The position numbers and the translations under genes are program-made. Source: Acidobacteriota bacterium (GTDB lineage Bacteria; Acidobacteriota; Holophagae; Holophagales; Holophagaceae). Taken from it: a stretch of 64,000 nt of DNA. The DNA lies in assembly GCA_021794095.1 (NCBI GenBank), contig JAJYRN010000004.1:124001-188000 (forward strand), read 5' to 3'. The notes beneath the pieces are model-generated. The model saw only the letters and a program-made list of their open reading frames with translations. It did not search any database and was not told the origin of the DNA. Of this stretch, positions 48,111 through 58,631 are shown piece after piece (positions within the stretch are counted from its first letter, which is position 1; each line of letters begins with the position of its first letter).

Positions 48111-48875
48111 TCAGGGTTTCTGGAGAACGTAGAAGACGTAACCATAGCTGGACCCCGTTCGACGGTAGAGGTCCATCTCGGCCTTTTGACCCTCGATCAG
48201 GCTGACCATACTTTCATCGGTTTCAAACGGCTGGAACTGTGCTGCCACCAAGTTGTAGTAGTCCCACCAGTCCCGGCTGGGAAGCCTGAAGTGGCCGAGC
48301 ACCTTCCAACCGGCCTCCTGGGCTACCTGGAGGTTCTCGGCTTCGGTCCCCATGGTCGGATACCACTCAGCCCAGGCGCGTCTGGCTTCCTCCGGTGGGT
48401 CGGTGTCGAACCACGTGGCATCTGTGAGGGCCATCACGCCACCGGAGCAGAGGAGGCCCTGCCAGATGCGGAGCCCCTCCGCCCACCCCAGATGGGTCAC
48501 GGCCCCTTCAGACCAGATGAGGTCGAGGCTCTCCGGGGTCAAACCGGGGTTCGCCATGTCACCAGGACAAGGCTTCACCAGATGAAGCAGCCCACGGGTT
48601 CGGGCTGATTCCCACAGGTCATCCAAGGCAGTTCCATCGGCATCCAGGGCCAGCACGGGCACCTGTAGTCTGCGGGCGAGCAGCAAGGTCGAAGCCCCGG
48701 AGCCGCAGCCGAAGTCAGCCACACGGGGTTGGGCAGGGAGCGGACACAGGGACAGGGCGCGGAGCGTCGAAGCTTCGCTGCCGGGGCCTTTGCGCGACAG
48801 GCCCTTGAACAGGCGCAACAGGGGTTCCCAGGCAGCCATGAATGGCTGGGTGGGAAAGGGGGGATGCAGCTTCAT
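48111..48875 (-). CDS. SAM-dependent methyltransferase
   Basis: 254 residues from ATG 48875 with GGAG upstream (TTG 48887 is an alternative). Class I Rossmann methyltransferase: motif I VADFGCGSGAST, motif II acidic end in LALDADG, motif III-like LDLIWSEGAVTHLG; the aromatic-rich C terminus may form the acceptor pocket. Substrate unknown. It lies antisense within a segment bracketed by exact 32-bp direct repeats, so it was probably inserted here as a unit. Confidence 0.85.
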   Translation of the reverse strand: MKLHPPFPTQPFMAAWEPLLRLFKGLSRKGPGSEASTLRALSLCPLPAQPRVADFGCGSGASTLLLARRLQVPVLALDADGTALDDLWESARTRGLLHLVKPCPGDMANPGLTPESLDLIWSEGAVTHLGWAEGLRIWQGLLCSGGVMALTDATWFDTDPPEEARRAWAEWYPTMGTEAENLQVAQEAGWKVLGHFRLPSRDWWDYYNLVAAQFQPFETDESMVSLIEGQKAEMDLYRRTGSSYGYVFYVLQKP

Positions 48876-49226
48876 TGGAATCTCCAAAGGAACATATCAA
48901 AGCAAGGGCCCACCGGGCCCAAGGTAGGAGGTCAGTCATCCGCTTCGCTCACGAAGCGGCCGGCACCGGCTCCTTGCTGACAATGTTCTTCGAAGACATC
49001 CAGACTCCGAGGTCAGATTAGCCAAAAGATCCATGCAAGTGAAGGAACCTAGGCGCAGGATCCTGTTCTGCGAAATCCCGAAGCCTGCGAGGGAGCCGGC
49101 CCTCTCGGTGAGGTCAACATGGGGGCCCCGCCCCTGCCCTCGATGACAGATTCGATTCCATGCTCAACTGCTGACCCACGGCCCGGCCATGACCCAACCG
49201 GATCTGGATTCCGCCAAAATGGCTGA
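48876..49226. other. Noncoding part of the inserted segment
   Basis: 351 bp between the methyltransferase start and the SprT-like gene. No gene is seen. It contains GGGCCC twice around ACC (48906-48920), a perfect 8-bp hairpin CCGCTTCG/CGAAGCGG with loop CTCA (48940-48959), and CCGG-rich sequence. Composition is a little less GC-rich than the flanks. The methyltransferase promoter must lie here, but none is convincing. Confidence 0.55.
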
Positions 49227-49622
49227 ATGATCATCACCCTCCGCCAGCGGGCCCAGGCCATCCTCGACGCAGTGAACTGGAAGATCCCGGCGCCGCCGGT
49301 GGTGTGGTCGCCACGGATGGCGCGGTGCGCGGGGCTCTTCGTGATCGAGAAGGATTTCCGGGGCAAGTGGCACCCGGAGATCCGCCTCAGCATCCCCCTG
49401 CTCCGCCGCCGGGACTGGCCCTGGCCCCAGCCGGTCTGCGGCATGCGCTGCCACGACCCCGAACAGGTGCAGCGCCGCATCCTCGAGCACGAACTCATCC
49501 ACTACAAGCTCTGGATGGACCGGGAGCGGGACTGGGGCCACACCGAACGCTTCCGGCGCCTGGCCCTGGAGGCCTTCGGGCACCAGAGCATCACCCACGG
49601 CATCGGTACGGAAGGGGAATGA
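49227..49622 (+). CDS. SprT-like zinc metalloprotease-fold protein
   Basis: 131 residues. HELIH at residues 88-92 with a third His in DWGHTERF (H105) is the SprT/HExxH zinc pattern, followed by a helix of the kind seen in SprT-like proteins. The start is odd: ATG 49227 lies just before a 32-bp segment identical to one at 47958, and no SD is seen, so the current start was probably improvised after an insertion cut off the original 5' end. Function in bacteria unknown; eukaryotic relatives (Spartan) act on DNA-protein crosslinks. Confidence 0.75.
   Translation: MIITLRQRAQAILDAVNWKIPAPPVVWSPRMARCAGLFVIEKDFRGKWHPEIRLSIPLLRRRDWPWPQPVCGMRCHDPEQVQRRILEHELIHYKLWMDRERDWGHTERFRRLALEAFGHQSITHGIGTEGE
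49234..49265 (+). repeat. 32-bp direct repeat, right copy
   Basis: Identical to 47958-47989; 1276 bp apart. Forms codons 3-13 of the SprT-like gene. Confidence 0.9.
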
Positions 49623-49695
49623 TCCCGCGCGCGGCCTCGGCCTGACTCGCTTCCTGTCTTCGTGGTGAATCGTTTGTTTTGATTGCCAATGGCTA

Positions 49696-49965
49696 TCAGA
49701 GTTGCATGACAACACCGGGCAGCTTCTGGATGGCTTCGCGCAGCGGCGCCTCAGCCTGGCCATGGGGCAGCGTCACCCAGAAGGTGTAGCTAATGAAAGC
49801 CCCTTTGCAGTTGGCCTGGTGCTGCTCATCGCCTTCAGCCTGGGGCCCCAGGTGGGCCAGGATCAGCTCGGCCACCATGCCGGGACGGAGTTCCTCCACC
49901 CGCCCGATGACCTTCAGGGGAATGCGCGTGGGATAGGTGACTTCGGGGCGGCGGCAGGCGTCCAT
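49696..49965 (-). CDS. DUF493/YbeD-family protein
   Basis: 89 residues from ATG 49965 (92 from ATG 49974). The core YPTRIPLKVIGR, the strand KGAFISYTFWVTL and the ending LPGVVMQL match the small ferredoxin-like fold of YbeD (DUF493). These proteins are thought to be regulatory, but no function is established. Divergent from the agmatinase gene, with starts only 37-46 bp apart. Confidence 0.82.
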   Translation of the reverse strand: MDACRRPEVTYPTRIPLKVIGRVEELRPGMVAELILAHLGPQAEGDEQHQANCKGAFISYTFWVTLPHGQAEAPLREAIQKLPGVVMQL

Positions 49966-50011
49966 GGGATCCATTGTACCGTTTGCTACCCTGGAAGGCT
50001 CGAGGTCCGCC

Positions 50012-50872
50012 ATGGCACATGAGTTCGTCACCCCCTTCTTCCTGGGCTCCTGCGAGCCCGAGGAAGCCGACATCGCCCTCTTCGGTGTCTGCTGGGACGG
50101 TACGTCCTCCTTCAAGGCGGGCAGCCGCTTCGCGGGTTTCGCCGTGCGGGAGGCCTCGTTCGGCATGGAGGAGTTCAGCTTCTACCAGCAGGCCTCCCTG
50201 CTGGACATCAAGTATGCGGACTACGGCGACCTGTTCCTCCCGCCCGGCCAGAAGGCCCGTGTGCTGGACGACATCACCTCCGCCGTGCGGGAAATCCGCG
50301 AGAAGGGCCAGTTCCCCATCGCCTTCGGCGGCGAGCACCTGCTGGCCTATCCGCTGATCATGGAGGCCCACGCGGACCACCCGGACCTGGCCGTGATCCA
50401 CTTCGACGCCCACGCGGACCTCCGCCCCGACCTCTGGGGCGACGAATGGACCCATGCGACCTTCCTCGGCCGCGTGGCCGACCGCATCGGCTACGGGAAC
50501 CTCAAGCAGTTCGGCATCCGGTCGGGCTCCAAGGAGGAGTGGGAACTGGCGCGGACCCACGACACCCTGCGCCCCTTCACCGTGGAGGCCCTGCGGGCCC
50601 ACCTGGACAGCCTGGGCGACCGGCCCATCTACCTCACCCTGGACATGGACGTGCTGGACCCCAGCCTCTACCCCGGCACCGGGACACCCGAGCCCGGCGG
50701 CATCACCTGGGATCTGCTCATCGCCGGGCTGAAGCTGTTCAAGGGCCGCCGCCTGGTGGGGATGGACTGCCTGGAGCTGGCGCCCCACTACGACCCCACC
50801 GGCGTCTCGGCCATCACCATGGCCAAGACCCTGCGGGAGCTGATCATCCTGGCCAGTGGCCGGCAGCGGTAG
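50012..50872 (+). CDS. speB: Agmatinase/arginase-family ureohydrolase
   Basis: 286 residues from ATG 50012. Manganese-binding motifs are intact: GGEH, IHFDAHADLRPD and LTLDMDVLDPS, plus the Glu in CLELAPHYDPTGVSA. Agmatinases convert agmatine to putrescine and urea, which leads to polyamines. The divergent upstream gap has TACCCT (49987-49992), a possible -10. A PLP-dependent decarboxylase overlaps or abuts its end. Arginase or another ureohydrolase activity cannot be excluded by eye. Confidence 0.85.
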   Translation: MAHEFVTPFFLGSCEPEEADIALFGVCWDGTSSFKAGSRFAGFAVREASFGMEEFSFYQQASLLDIKYADYGDLFLPPGQKARVLDDITSAVREIREKGQFPIAFGGEHLLAYPLIMEAHADHPDLAVIHFDAHADLRPDLWGDEWTHATFLGRVADRIGYGNLKQFGIRSGSKEEWELARTHDTLRPFTVEALRAHLDSLGDRPIYLTLDMDVLDPSLYPGTGTPEPGGITWDLLIAGLKLFKGRRLVGMDCLELAPHYDPTGVSAITMAKTLRELIILASGRQR

Positions 50873-52316
50873 CCCGGCCGTGTTCGCCCACCTGAAGGAA
50901 CTCGAAGCGCGCAGCCGGACGCTGGATCCCGGCCCCGAAAGCCGGGCGGCGCTGTGGGATGCCACCCGCGACTACGGAGAGGCCTTCCTGCGGGCCCTGC
51001 CCGAGGCCCCGGCCTTCCTCCTGAAGGACCGGCCCGGGGCCGGCCTCGCGGATGTGCCCATCTCCGAAGCGGGCCGGGCCTTTCCGGATCTCCTGGCGGC
51101 CTTGGCTGAGCACGTGGACGGCGTGGGCGCGAATGGCGCCTCCGGGCGGCATCTGGCCTTCATTCCGCCCTCGTCCCTGTTCGCAGGGGCCTTGGGGGAT
51201 CTGCTGGCGGCGATCACCAACCGTTACGCGGGCTACTTCTTCGCGGGCCCGGGCGCCGTGCGCATGGAGAACCAGATCCTCAGCTGGCTGGCCCGGGAGA
51301 TGGGCCTGCCGGAGGGCAGTTCCGGCAACCTGGCGGCCGGGGGCAGCATGGCCCACCTGATCGGCGTCTGTGCGGCCCGGGAGGCGGCGGGGCTGCGGGC
51401 CGCGGATTACCCCAAAGCCTGCGTGTACCTCTCGGACCAGGCCCACCACTGCATCGTCAAAGCCCTGCGCGTGGCTGGCCTGGGCGAAGCACCGGTGCGG
51501 AGCATCCCCGTGGATGCGGACTACCGCCTTCGGCCCGAGGCGCTGGAGGCCGCGATCCAGGCGGATCAGCGGGCGGGCCTCCGCCCCTGGCTGCTGGTGC
51601 CCACGGCGGGCACCACCAACACCGGCGCCGTGGATCCCCTGGAGGCCTGCGCCGATCTCGCCGTGCGGTATGGCCTATGGATGCACACCGACGGCGCCTA
51701 CGGGGCGGCCTTCGCGCTGACGGTCCCCGGCAAGACCGCCCTGAAGGGGCTGGAACGGAGCGACAGCCTCGTGGTGGATCCCCACAAGGGGCTGTTCACC
51801 CCCCTGGGCCTCGGCGCCGTGCTGGTGCGGCACCTGGAGCCGCTGCGGAAGGCCCATGCCTTCCAGGCCGACTACCTCCCGTCGCCGCCCGAGGATCTCG
51901 AAGAGATGAGCCCCTCGGAGACGACGCTGGAATTCAGCAAGCACGCCCGGGCCCTGCGCCTGTGGCTGCCGCTCCAGTTCCACGGGGCGGCGGCCTTCCG
52001 GGCGGCCCTGGAGGAGAAGCTGCTCCTGGCCCGTTACGCCTACGACCGGCTGCTGCACATGCCGGGGATGGAGGCCGGACCTGCCCCCCAGCTCAGCATC
52101 CTGGCCTTCCGGTTCCAGCCTCCGGCCGGGGATGCCGACGCTTTCAACCAGGCCATCCTCCAGCGGCTGACCTCGGAAGGGCGGGTCTTCCTTAGCGGGA
52201 CGCGCCTGAACGGCGCCTTCCACCTGCGTCTGGCCATCCTCGCGGCCCGGACCCATCGGGTCGAGGTGGACGAAGCCCTTGAGGCGCTTGCGCAGGCAGC
52301 TGCGGAGCTGGCCTAG
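50856..52316 (+). CDS. PLP-dependent decarboxylase, group II
   Basis: 486 residues from GTG 50856, overlapping the agmatinase end; GTG 50880 is an alternative. Fold-type I PLP enzyme: AAGGSMAHLIG around the cofactor phosphate, the Asp in HTDGAYGA, and the Schiff-base Lys in VVDPHKGLF (K311). This matches aromatic-L-amino-acid/glutamate decarboxylases. Substrate unknown: coupling to agmatinase hints at an amine-producing pathway, but nothing in the pocket is diagnostic. Ends 2 bp from the convergent HU gene. Confidence 0.83.
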   Translation: MAGSGSPAVFAHLKELEARSRTLDPGPESRAALWDATRDYGEAFLRALPEAPAFLLKDRPGAGLADVPISEAGRAFPDLLAALAEHVDGVGANGASGRHLAFIPPSSLFAGALGDLLAAITNRYAGYFFAGPGAVRMENQILSWLAREMGLPEGSSGNLAAGGSMAHLIGVCAAREAAGLRAADYPKACVYLSDQAHHCIVKALRVAGLGEAPVRSIPVDADYRLRPEALEAAIQADQRAGLRPWLLVPTAGTTNTGAVDPLEACADLAVRYGLWMHTDGAYGAAFALTVPGKTALKGLERSDSLVVDPHKGLFTPLGLGAVLVRHLEPLRKAHAFQADYLPSPPEDLEEMSPSETTLEFSKHARALRLWLPLQFHGAAAFRAALEEKLLLARYAYDRLLHMPGMEAGPAPQLSILAFRFQPPAGDADAFNQAILQRLTSEGRVFLSGTRLNGAFHLRLAILAARTHRVEVDEALEALAQAAAELA

Positions 52317-52318
52317 CC

Positions 52319-52594
52319 CTACTTCACTTCGATCGCGCGCAGATCCTTGCCCGGCTTGAAGCGGATGCTCTTCCCCTTGGGGATCTGCACACTGGCACCG
52401 GTCTTGATGTTCCGGCCCATGCCTCGCTTCCGGGGCCGCGGCTCGAACACGCCGAAGCCGCGAATCTCGATGCGATGCCCGTTGAGGAGCGCATCCTTCA
52501 GCCGCTCCGTCAGGAGGTCCACCACCTGGAGGGCGGTGGCGCGGGAACAGGGATACACCTTCATCAACGCGTTGGCGATGTCGATCTTGATCAT
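52319..52594 (-). CDS. HU/IHF-family DNA-binding protein
   Basis: 91 residues. The family pattern is clear: early helices, then IEIRGFGVFEPRPRKRGMGRNIKTG and IPKGKSIRFKPGKDL, which form the DNA-bending beta-arms. IRGFGVF with RNIKTG resembles IHF alpha/beta as much as HU. Compacts or bends DNA. Lies 50 bp after pilT on the same strand. Confidence 0.9.
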   Translation of the reverse strand: MIKIDIANALMKVYPCSRATALQVVDLLTERLKDALLNGHRIEIRGFGVFEPRPRKRGMGRNIKTGASVQIPKGKSIRFKPGKDLRAIEVK

Positions 52595-52644
52595 CGGCGG
52601 ACCTCGGGAGCAGGGACGGGAGAGCCAGAATAGAGGAAGGACCC

Positions 52645-53895
52645 CTAGCGTGCCAGGGTGATTTTCACGTCCGTGGGCGGCGACATGGGCATGGGCATGC
52701 CGGGGGCCGGCGGATGGATGGAGGGAGCAGGCGCCGCCGGCTGGGCCGGGGCCCCTTCCCGCCCCTGGCCCTGGGCGATGGACATGCCCCGTTCCATGTT
52801 GGTCTTGGACATGTCCGATGTGGCCATGACGCCCTCCAGCCGGAGCTTGAACTCACCGACGTTGGAGGCGCGCAGCAGGGCCTCCTCCTCGGTGATGAGG
52901 CCCTGGCGCAGCAGGAAGAAGAGGCTCTGGTCGAACGTCTGCATCCCGTACTGGGCGGTGCCCGACGCGATGACATCCCGGAGCATCTTGGTCTTTTCCT
53001 TGTCCTCGATGCAGGACCGGACGGTCTCCGTGGCCACCATGACCTCCACGGCGGGCACTCGGCCCTGGCCATCAGCCCGGGGCACGAGGCGCTGGGAAAT
53101 GACCCCCTTGAGCACACCGGACAGCTGAAGGCGGATCTGCTTCTGGTGGTGGGGCGGGAAGACGGAAATGACGCGGTTGATGGTTTCCGTGGCATCCAGC
53201 GTATGCAGGGTGCTGAACACCAGGTGCCCCGTCTCCGCCGCATGGAGGGCCGTCTCGATGGTCTCCAGGTCGCGCATCTCGCCCACGAGGATCACATCGG
53301 GATCCTGGCGGAGCGCGGCCCTGAGGGCGGTGGCGAAGCTCCGGCAGTCGGCCTCCACCTCGCGCTGGTTGATGATGCTCAGGTTGTCCCGGTGCAGATA
53401 CTCGATCGGATCCTCGATGGTGAGGATGTGCTCCGTGCGGGTGGCGTTGATCAGGTCAATCATGGCCGCGAGGGTGGTGGATTTGCCCGAGCCGGTGGTG
53501 CCCGTCACGAGCACCAGCCCCCGCTGCTCCTGGCAGATGGTCTTCAGGGCCTTCGGCAGCATCAGGTCGTCAATGGTGTAGATCTTCCGGGGGATCACGC
53601 GCAGCACCAGGCCCACAGTGCCGCGCTGGTTGAAGATGTTGCAGCGGAAGCGGCCCAGGGACGGCACCGAGTAGGCCAGATCGAGGTCCAGGTTCTCCTT
53701 GAATTTGGCCTTCTGCTTGTCGCTGGCCATGATCGCGTAGGCCATGGCGATGGTGTCTTCCTGCACCAGCCGCTTGAACTGGGTGAGGGGCGTGAGCTTG
53801 CCCCGGATGCGGGCAATGGGGTGGTTGCCGACCTTCAGGTGGAGGTCGCTGGCGCCCTGCTCGCAGACCACGGTGAGCAGTTCATTGATGTGCAT
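52645..53895 (-). CDS. pilT: Type IV pilus retraction ATPase PilT
   Basis: 416 residues. N-terminal PAS-like domain (LTVVCEQGASDLHLKVG), Walker A GTTGSGKST (132-140), the Asp box ILTIEDPIEYLH, Walker B in DPDVILVGEMRD, and the AIRNLIRE-like C-terminal part. The final 45 residues are Pro/Met-rich and longer than usual. PilT retracts type IV pili for twitching motility, adhesion and DNA uptake. No other pilus genes are in the window. It is a plausible motor target of the chemosensory operon, but nothing here shows the link directly. Confidence 0.94.
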   Translation of the reverse strand: MHINELLTVVCEQGASDLHLKVGNHPIARIRGKLTPLTQFKRLVQEDTIAMAYAIMASDKQKAKFKENLDLDLAYSVPSLGRFRCNIFNQRGTVGLVLRVIPRKIYTIDDLMLPKALKTICQEQRGLVLVTGTTGSGKSTTLAAMIDLINATRTEHILTIEDPIEYLHRDNLSIINQREVEADCRSFATALRAALRQDPDVILVGEMRDLETIETALHAAETGHLVFSTLHTLDATETINRVISVFPPHHQKQIRLQLSGVLKGVISQRLVPRADGQGRVPAVEVMVATETVRSCIEDKEKTKMLRDVIASGTAQYGMQTFDQSLFFLLRQGLITEEEALLRASNVGEFKLRLEGVMATSDMSKTNMERGMSIAQGQGREGAPAQPAAPAPSIHPPAPGMPMPMSPPTDVKITLAR

Positions 53896-53993
53896 GACGT
53901 TCTCCCGGGGAGGGTTCGACCATCATACGCCCCGCGGCGGGGTGGGCGAGGGATAACCCACGATTTCACCTCGGAAATGGGCGGGGATTCATG

Positions 53994-53999
53994 TAAAAT
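53994..53999 (+). promoter_or_regulatory. Possible -10 element of typA
   Basis: TAAAAT lies 45 bp before the typA ATG in the divergent gap with pilT. No good -35 is found at 16-18 bp, so support is weak. Confidence 0.3.
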
Positions 54000-54043
54000 C
54001 GAGGGTTCTGCCCGGCCCGTGCCTGGGCCGCCCCGGGAGCCCG

Positions 54044-55870
<1,827 letters not shown>

Positions 55871-55888
55871 CGCTGGCATGATGCCGGG

Positions 55889-56590
55889 GTGACCGAAGCC
55901 CTCCCCTACACCGCGCCGCCCCGCTCGACCTTCTGGCAGAAGCTCGGGCCGGGCGGGCTTGCGTCCTTCCTGCTGGCGGCGGGCGGAAGCCTCCTGCTGC
56001 TGGGCCTGCCCGTCGGGTGGCGGCTGCGCCGGGTTCTGCGGGAAGCCACCGGGGATCCCCTCGAACCCGCCGATGCCATCCTCGTGCTGGGCCGGCGGCT
56101 CCAGGCGGACCGCCCTACGGTGGTGTTCGAAGCGCGCCTGGCCCACGCCGCCGACCTCTGGCGCCGCGGCCTGGCCCCCCGGATCCTCGTGGCAGGCGGC
56201 ATCACGGGTGGGGCATCGCGCAGCGAGGCCGAAGCCGGACGCGCCTGGCTCCTGGAGCACGGCCTCCCGGCCGGATCGGTACAAACGGAAGACCAGAGCC
56301 AGCACACCCTGGAGAACCTTTTCCTGCTCCGGCAGACCCTCCGGGAGGAAGGCTGCCACCAGGTCATCCTGGTCTCCGATGGGCTCCACCTCGCCCGGGC
56401 CGGAGCCCTGGCCAAAGGGCTGGGCCTGGAGGTCCGCTGCAGCGCTGCTCCGGGTTGCCCGCCAACGCCGGGGTCCCTGGCCTGGTACCGGCGGGCGGTG
56501 GTCGAGGCCTTCTTCCTGCACTGGTACCACACCGGCCTGGCCTACAGCCGGGCCATCCGGTCCCGCAGGCAACTAGAGCGGGTGACCTGA
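55889..56590 (+). CDS. YdcF/ElyC-like DUF218 membrane protein
   Basis: 233 residues from GTG 55889. An N-terminal TM (GGLASFLLAAGGSLLLLGL, about 20-42) is followed by a DUF218 domain: DAILVLGRRL, RGLAPRILVAGG, the region HTLENLFLLRQ and VILVSDGLHLARA. ElyC-type proteins act in envelope polysaccharide handling, but activity is unproven. Lies 18 bp after typA. Confidence 0.8.
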   Translation: MTEALPYTAPPRSTFWQKLGPGGLASFLLAAGGSLLLLGLPVGWRLRRVLREATGDPLEPADAILVLGRRLQADRPTVVFEARLAHAADLWRRGLAPRILVAGGITGGASRSEAEAGRAWLLEHGLPAGSVQTEDQSQHTLENLFLLRQTLREEGCHQVILVSDGLHLARAGALAKGLGLEVRCSAAPGCPPTPGSLAWYRRAVVEAFFLHWYHTGLAYSRAIRSRRQLERVT

Positions 56591-56662
56591 AGAATCCGCG
56601 CCCATCCACGGGAGTCATCCTCGCTCCCGGGACCGCCGAAAGAGTAGGCACCGGAGGCCTGC

Positions 56663-57757
56663 GTGCCCGCTCCCCAGCCCACCCGGCGGTTCGTCCGCCG
56701 TTCCCCGAAGGCCCAGGCCAGCCTGGATCGCCTCGCGGATGCGATCCACACCCTGCATCAGGCCAGCGCCGCAGGGGATCCGCTCCTGATCGCCCGGGGT
56801 CTGGAGGTGCTGGCGGAGCACCTGGGAGGCAGCCTGGCCACCCTGGTCACCATTGCCGGCACCACCATGGATACCCGCTGGTGGCATCCCGAATCACCGG
56901 AGGCCACGGCGCCGGAGCCCATCCGCCCCCTCTGCGAGTGGCTGGCCGGGCATCCGGACCGCATGTTGGTGATCCAGGACATGGAAGACGGACCCCACCT
57001 GAAGGATGGCGCGGACCTTCGCCTGCTCGCCCACCGGGCCGCCCTGGCCAGCACCCTCCACCAGAACGGCGGCATCCAGGCGCTCCTGTTCGTCTTCTTC
57101 GACCAGCCCCGCGCCTTCACCCGCATGGATTTCGCCCTGCTGGAAACCGTCGGCGGCTTCCTCGGGCGGATGCTGGAATCCGAGGATCTGAAGCAGTCCG
57201 TCGCCCGCCTCGAGGATGCCCTGGCGATCACCCAGGCGGTCATGCAGGACAGCGCCACCCGGGATCCGGACACCGACTTGCCCAACCGGCACTACCTGGA
57301 GATCTGGGAGAAGGCGCTGCTGGGCCTGGAGGACCGTCCCGCCAGCCTGGTGGTGGCGGAATGCCGCTTCCGTCTCGACGACGGAAACGCGCGCACCCGG
57401 CTCCGGCAGGCGGCCGAAAGCGTGCGGGCGAGCGATCTGGTGGTGCGCATGGGCCAGGACCGCTTCCAGGTAATCCTCCGTCAGACGCCGCGGCATCGCG
57501 CGGATCTCCAGTTACATCGCTTCCTGAGCCACCTCGGGGGCGCTCCCATGGGCGCCACCCTGTGGATCCCGGGCCCGAAAGGGCTGCCCCTCGCCTCCTG
57601 CAACGCGCTGCTCCAGGAGGCCCTCGAGGACAGCCTGCGCATGGTGATTCCGAACCTGGTCTGGCGCCTGCCAGCCCTCGCAGCGGAAGCGCCGGTCCCG
57701 CCGGATCCGTCCGGAAAACCGCGCCCCTGGCAGCCACCCGTGCTCCGGCGGACCTGA
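56663..57757 (+). CDS. GAF domain with catalytically degenerate GGDEF
   Basis: 364 residues from GTG 56663 with GGAGG at 56653-56657. A GAF-like domain covers about 20-170 (AEHLGGSLATLVTIAG, GIQALLFVFFDQPRAFTRMDFALLETVGGFLG). A GGDEF-like domain begins at DPDTDLPNRHYLEIWEKAL, but the active loop is RMGQDRFQVIL, so GG(D/E)EF has become GQDRF and cyclase activity is not expected. It may bind nucleotide or c-di-GMP as a receptor, or be a former cyclase. Between the DUF218 gene and rsmI on the same strand. Confidence 0.78.
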   Translation: MPAPQPTRRFVRRSPKAQASLDRLADAIHTLHQASAAGDPLLIARGLEVLAEHLGGSLATLVTIAGTTMDTRWWHPESPEATAPEPIRPLCEWLAGHPDRMLVIQDMEDGPHLKDGADLRLLAHRAALASTLHQNGGIQALLFVFFDQPRAFTRMDFALLETVGGFLGRMLESEDLKQSVARLEDALAITQAVMQDSATRDPDTDLPNRHYLEIWEKALLGLEDRPASLVVAECRFRLDDGNARTRLRQAAESVRASDLVVRMGQDRFQVILRQTPRHRADLQLHRFLSHLGGAPMGATLWIPGPKGLPLASCNALLQEALEDSLRMVIPNLVWRLPALAAEAPVPPDPSGKPRPWQPPVLRRT

Positions 57758-57779
57758 GGGCTGCCAGACTGGAAGCACC

Positions 57780-58631
57780 ATGACTGGCCACTTGATCCTT
57801 GTCCCCACGCCCATCGGGAACCTCGGCGACCTCACACACCGGGCGGAGGAGGCCCTCGCCCAGGCGGACCTGGTGGCCTGCGAGGACACGCGCCGCACCG
57901 GGAAGCTGCTGGCGCACCTGGAGCTGGAGAAGCCACTGCTGCGCTTCGATGACCACGCGGGCACGGAAGCCTTCGGCCGGCTCGCCGCCGAACTGGCCGC
58001 CGGCCGCACCGTGGCCTACTGCAGCGATGCCGGGATGCCCGGCATCAACGATCCCGGCTTCGAGATTGCCCGGGCCGCCCGGGCCCAGGGGGCCGAGGTT
58101 ACGGTGCTGCCCGGCGCCTCCGCGGTCCTCCTGGCGGTGGTGGCTTCGGGCCTGCCCACCCATGCCTTCAGCTTCTGGGGCTACCTCCCGAACCGCGGCG
58201 AACCGCGGCGAACCCTTCTGAAAAAGCTGGGCGCCGAAGAGGAAACGGTGGTGGTCTTCGAGACACCCCACCGCATCCGCGAAACCCTGGCGGACCTGGA
58301 CGCCCTGCTGCCCGACCGGGAGATCGCCCTCGGGCGCGAACTCACCAAGCTCCATGAGACGTGGTACCGCGGCACGCCGTCGCAGGTGCGGACGCAGCTC
58401 GGCTCTGAGGACCGGGGCGAGCTGGTGCTGGTCCTGGCCGGGGCCGGCGCCAAGCGGCTGGTGACGGAGGCCGCCGCTGCCTTTGATGGCGCCACCCTGC
58501 CGGACTGGGCCCGCGCCTACCTGAGCGCCGCGCGCGAGGGTGGCATGACCCTCCGCGAAGCCGTGAAGCCCCTCGCCCGGCACCTGGGCGTCAGCGCCTC
58601 GGACCTCTACCGGCTGGCTGCCGGGGAGTGA
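57780..58631 (+). CDS. rsmI: 16S rRNA 2'-O-methyltransferase RsmI
   Basis: 283 residues. LILVPTPIGNLGDLTHRA and CEDTRRTGKLLAH are the hallmark N-terminal motifs, with SDAGMPGINDPG, LPGASAVLLAV and FWGYLPNRGEPRR following. Methylates C1402 of 16S rRNA. The coding region has a perfect 10-bp tandem duplication at 58191-58210 (AACCGCGGCG twice), which adds no frameshift and encodes part of NRGEPRR. Confidence 0.95.
   Translation: MTGHLILVPTPIGNLGDLTHRAEEALAQADLVACEDTRRTGKLLAHLELEKPLLRFDDHAGTEAFGRLAAELAAGRTVAYCSDAGMPGINDPGFEIARAARAQGAEVTVLPGASAVLLAVVASGLPTHAFSFWGYLPNRGEPRRTLLKKLGAEEETVVVFETPHRIRETLADLDALLPDREIALGRELTKLHETWYRGTPSQVRTQLGSEDRGELVLVLAGAGAKRLVTEAAAAFDGATLPDWARAYLSAAREGGMTLREAVKPLARHLGVSASDLYRLAAGE

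Noticed and set aside
47992-48205. Continuation of the GTG 47912 frame as a real gene
   Set aside because: After the 32-bp repeat the frame has no features and runs into the antisense methyltransferase.
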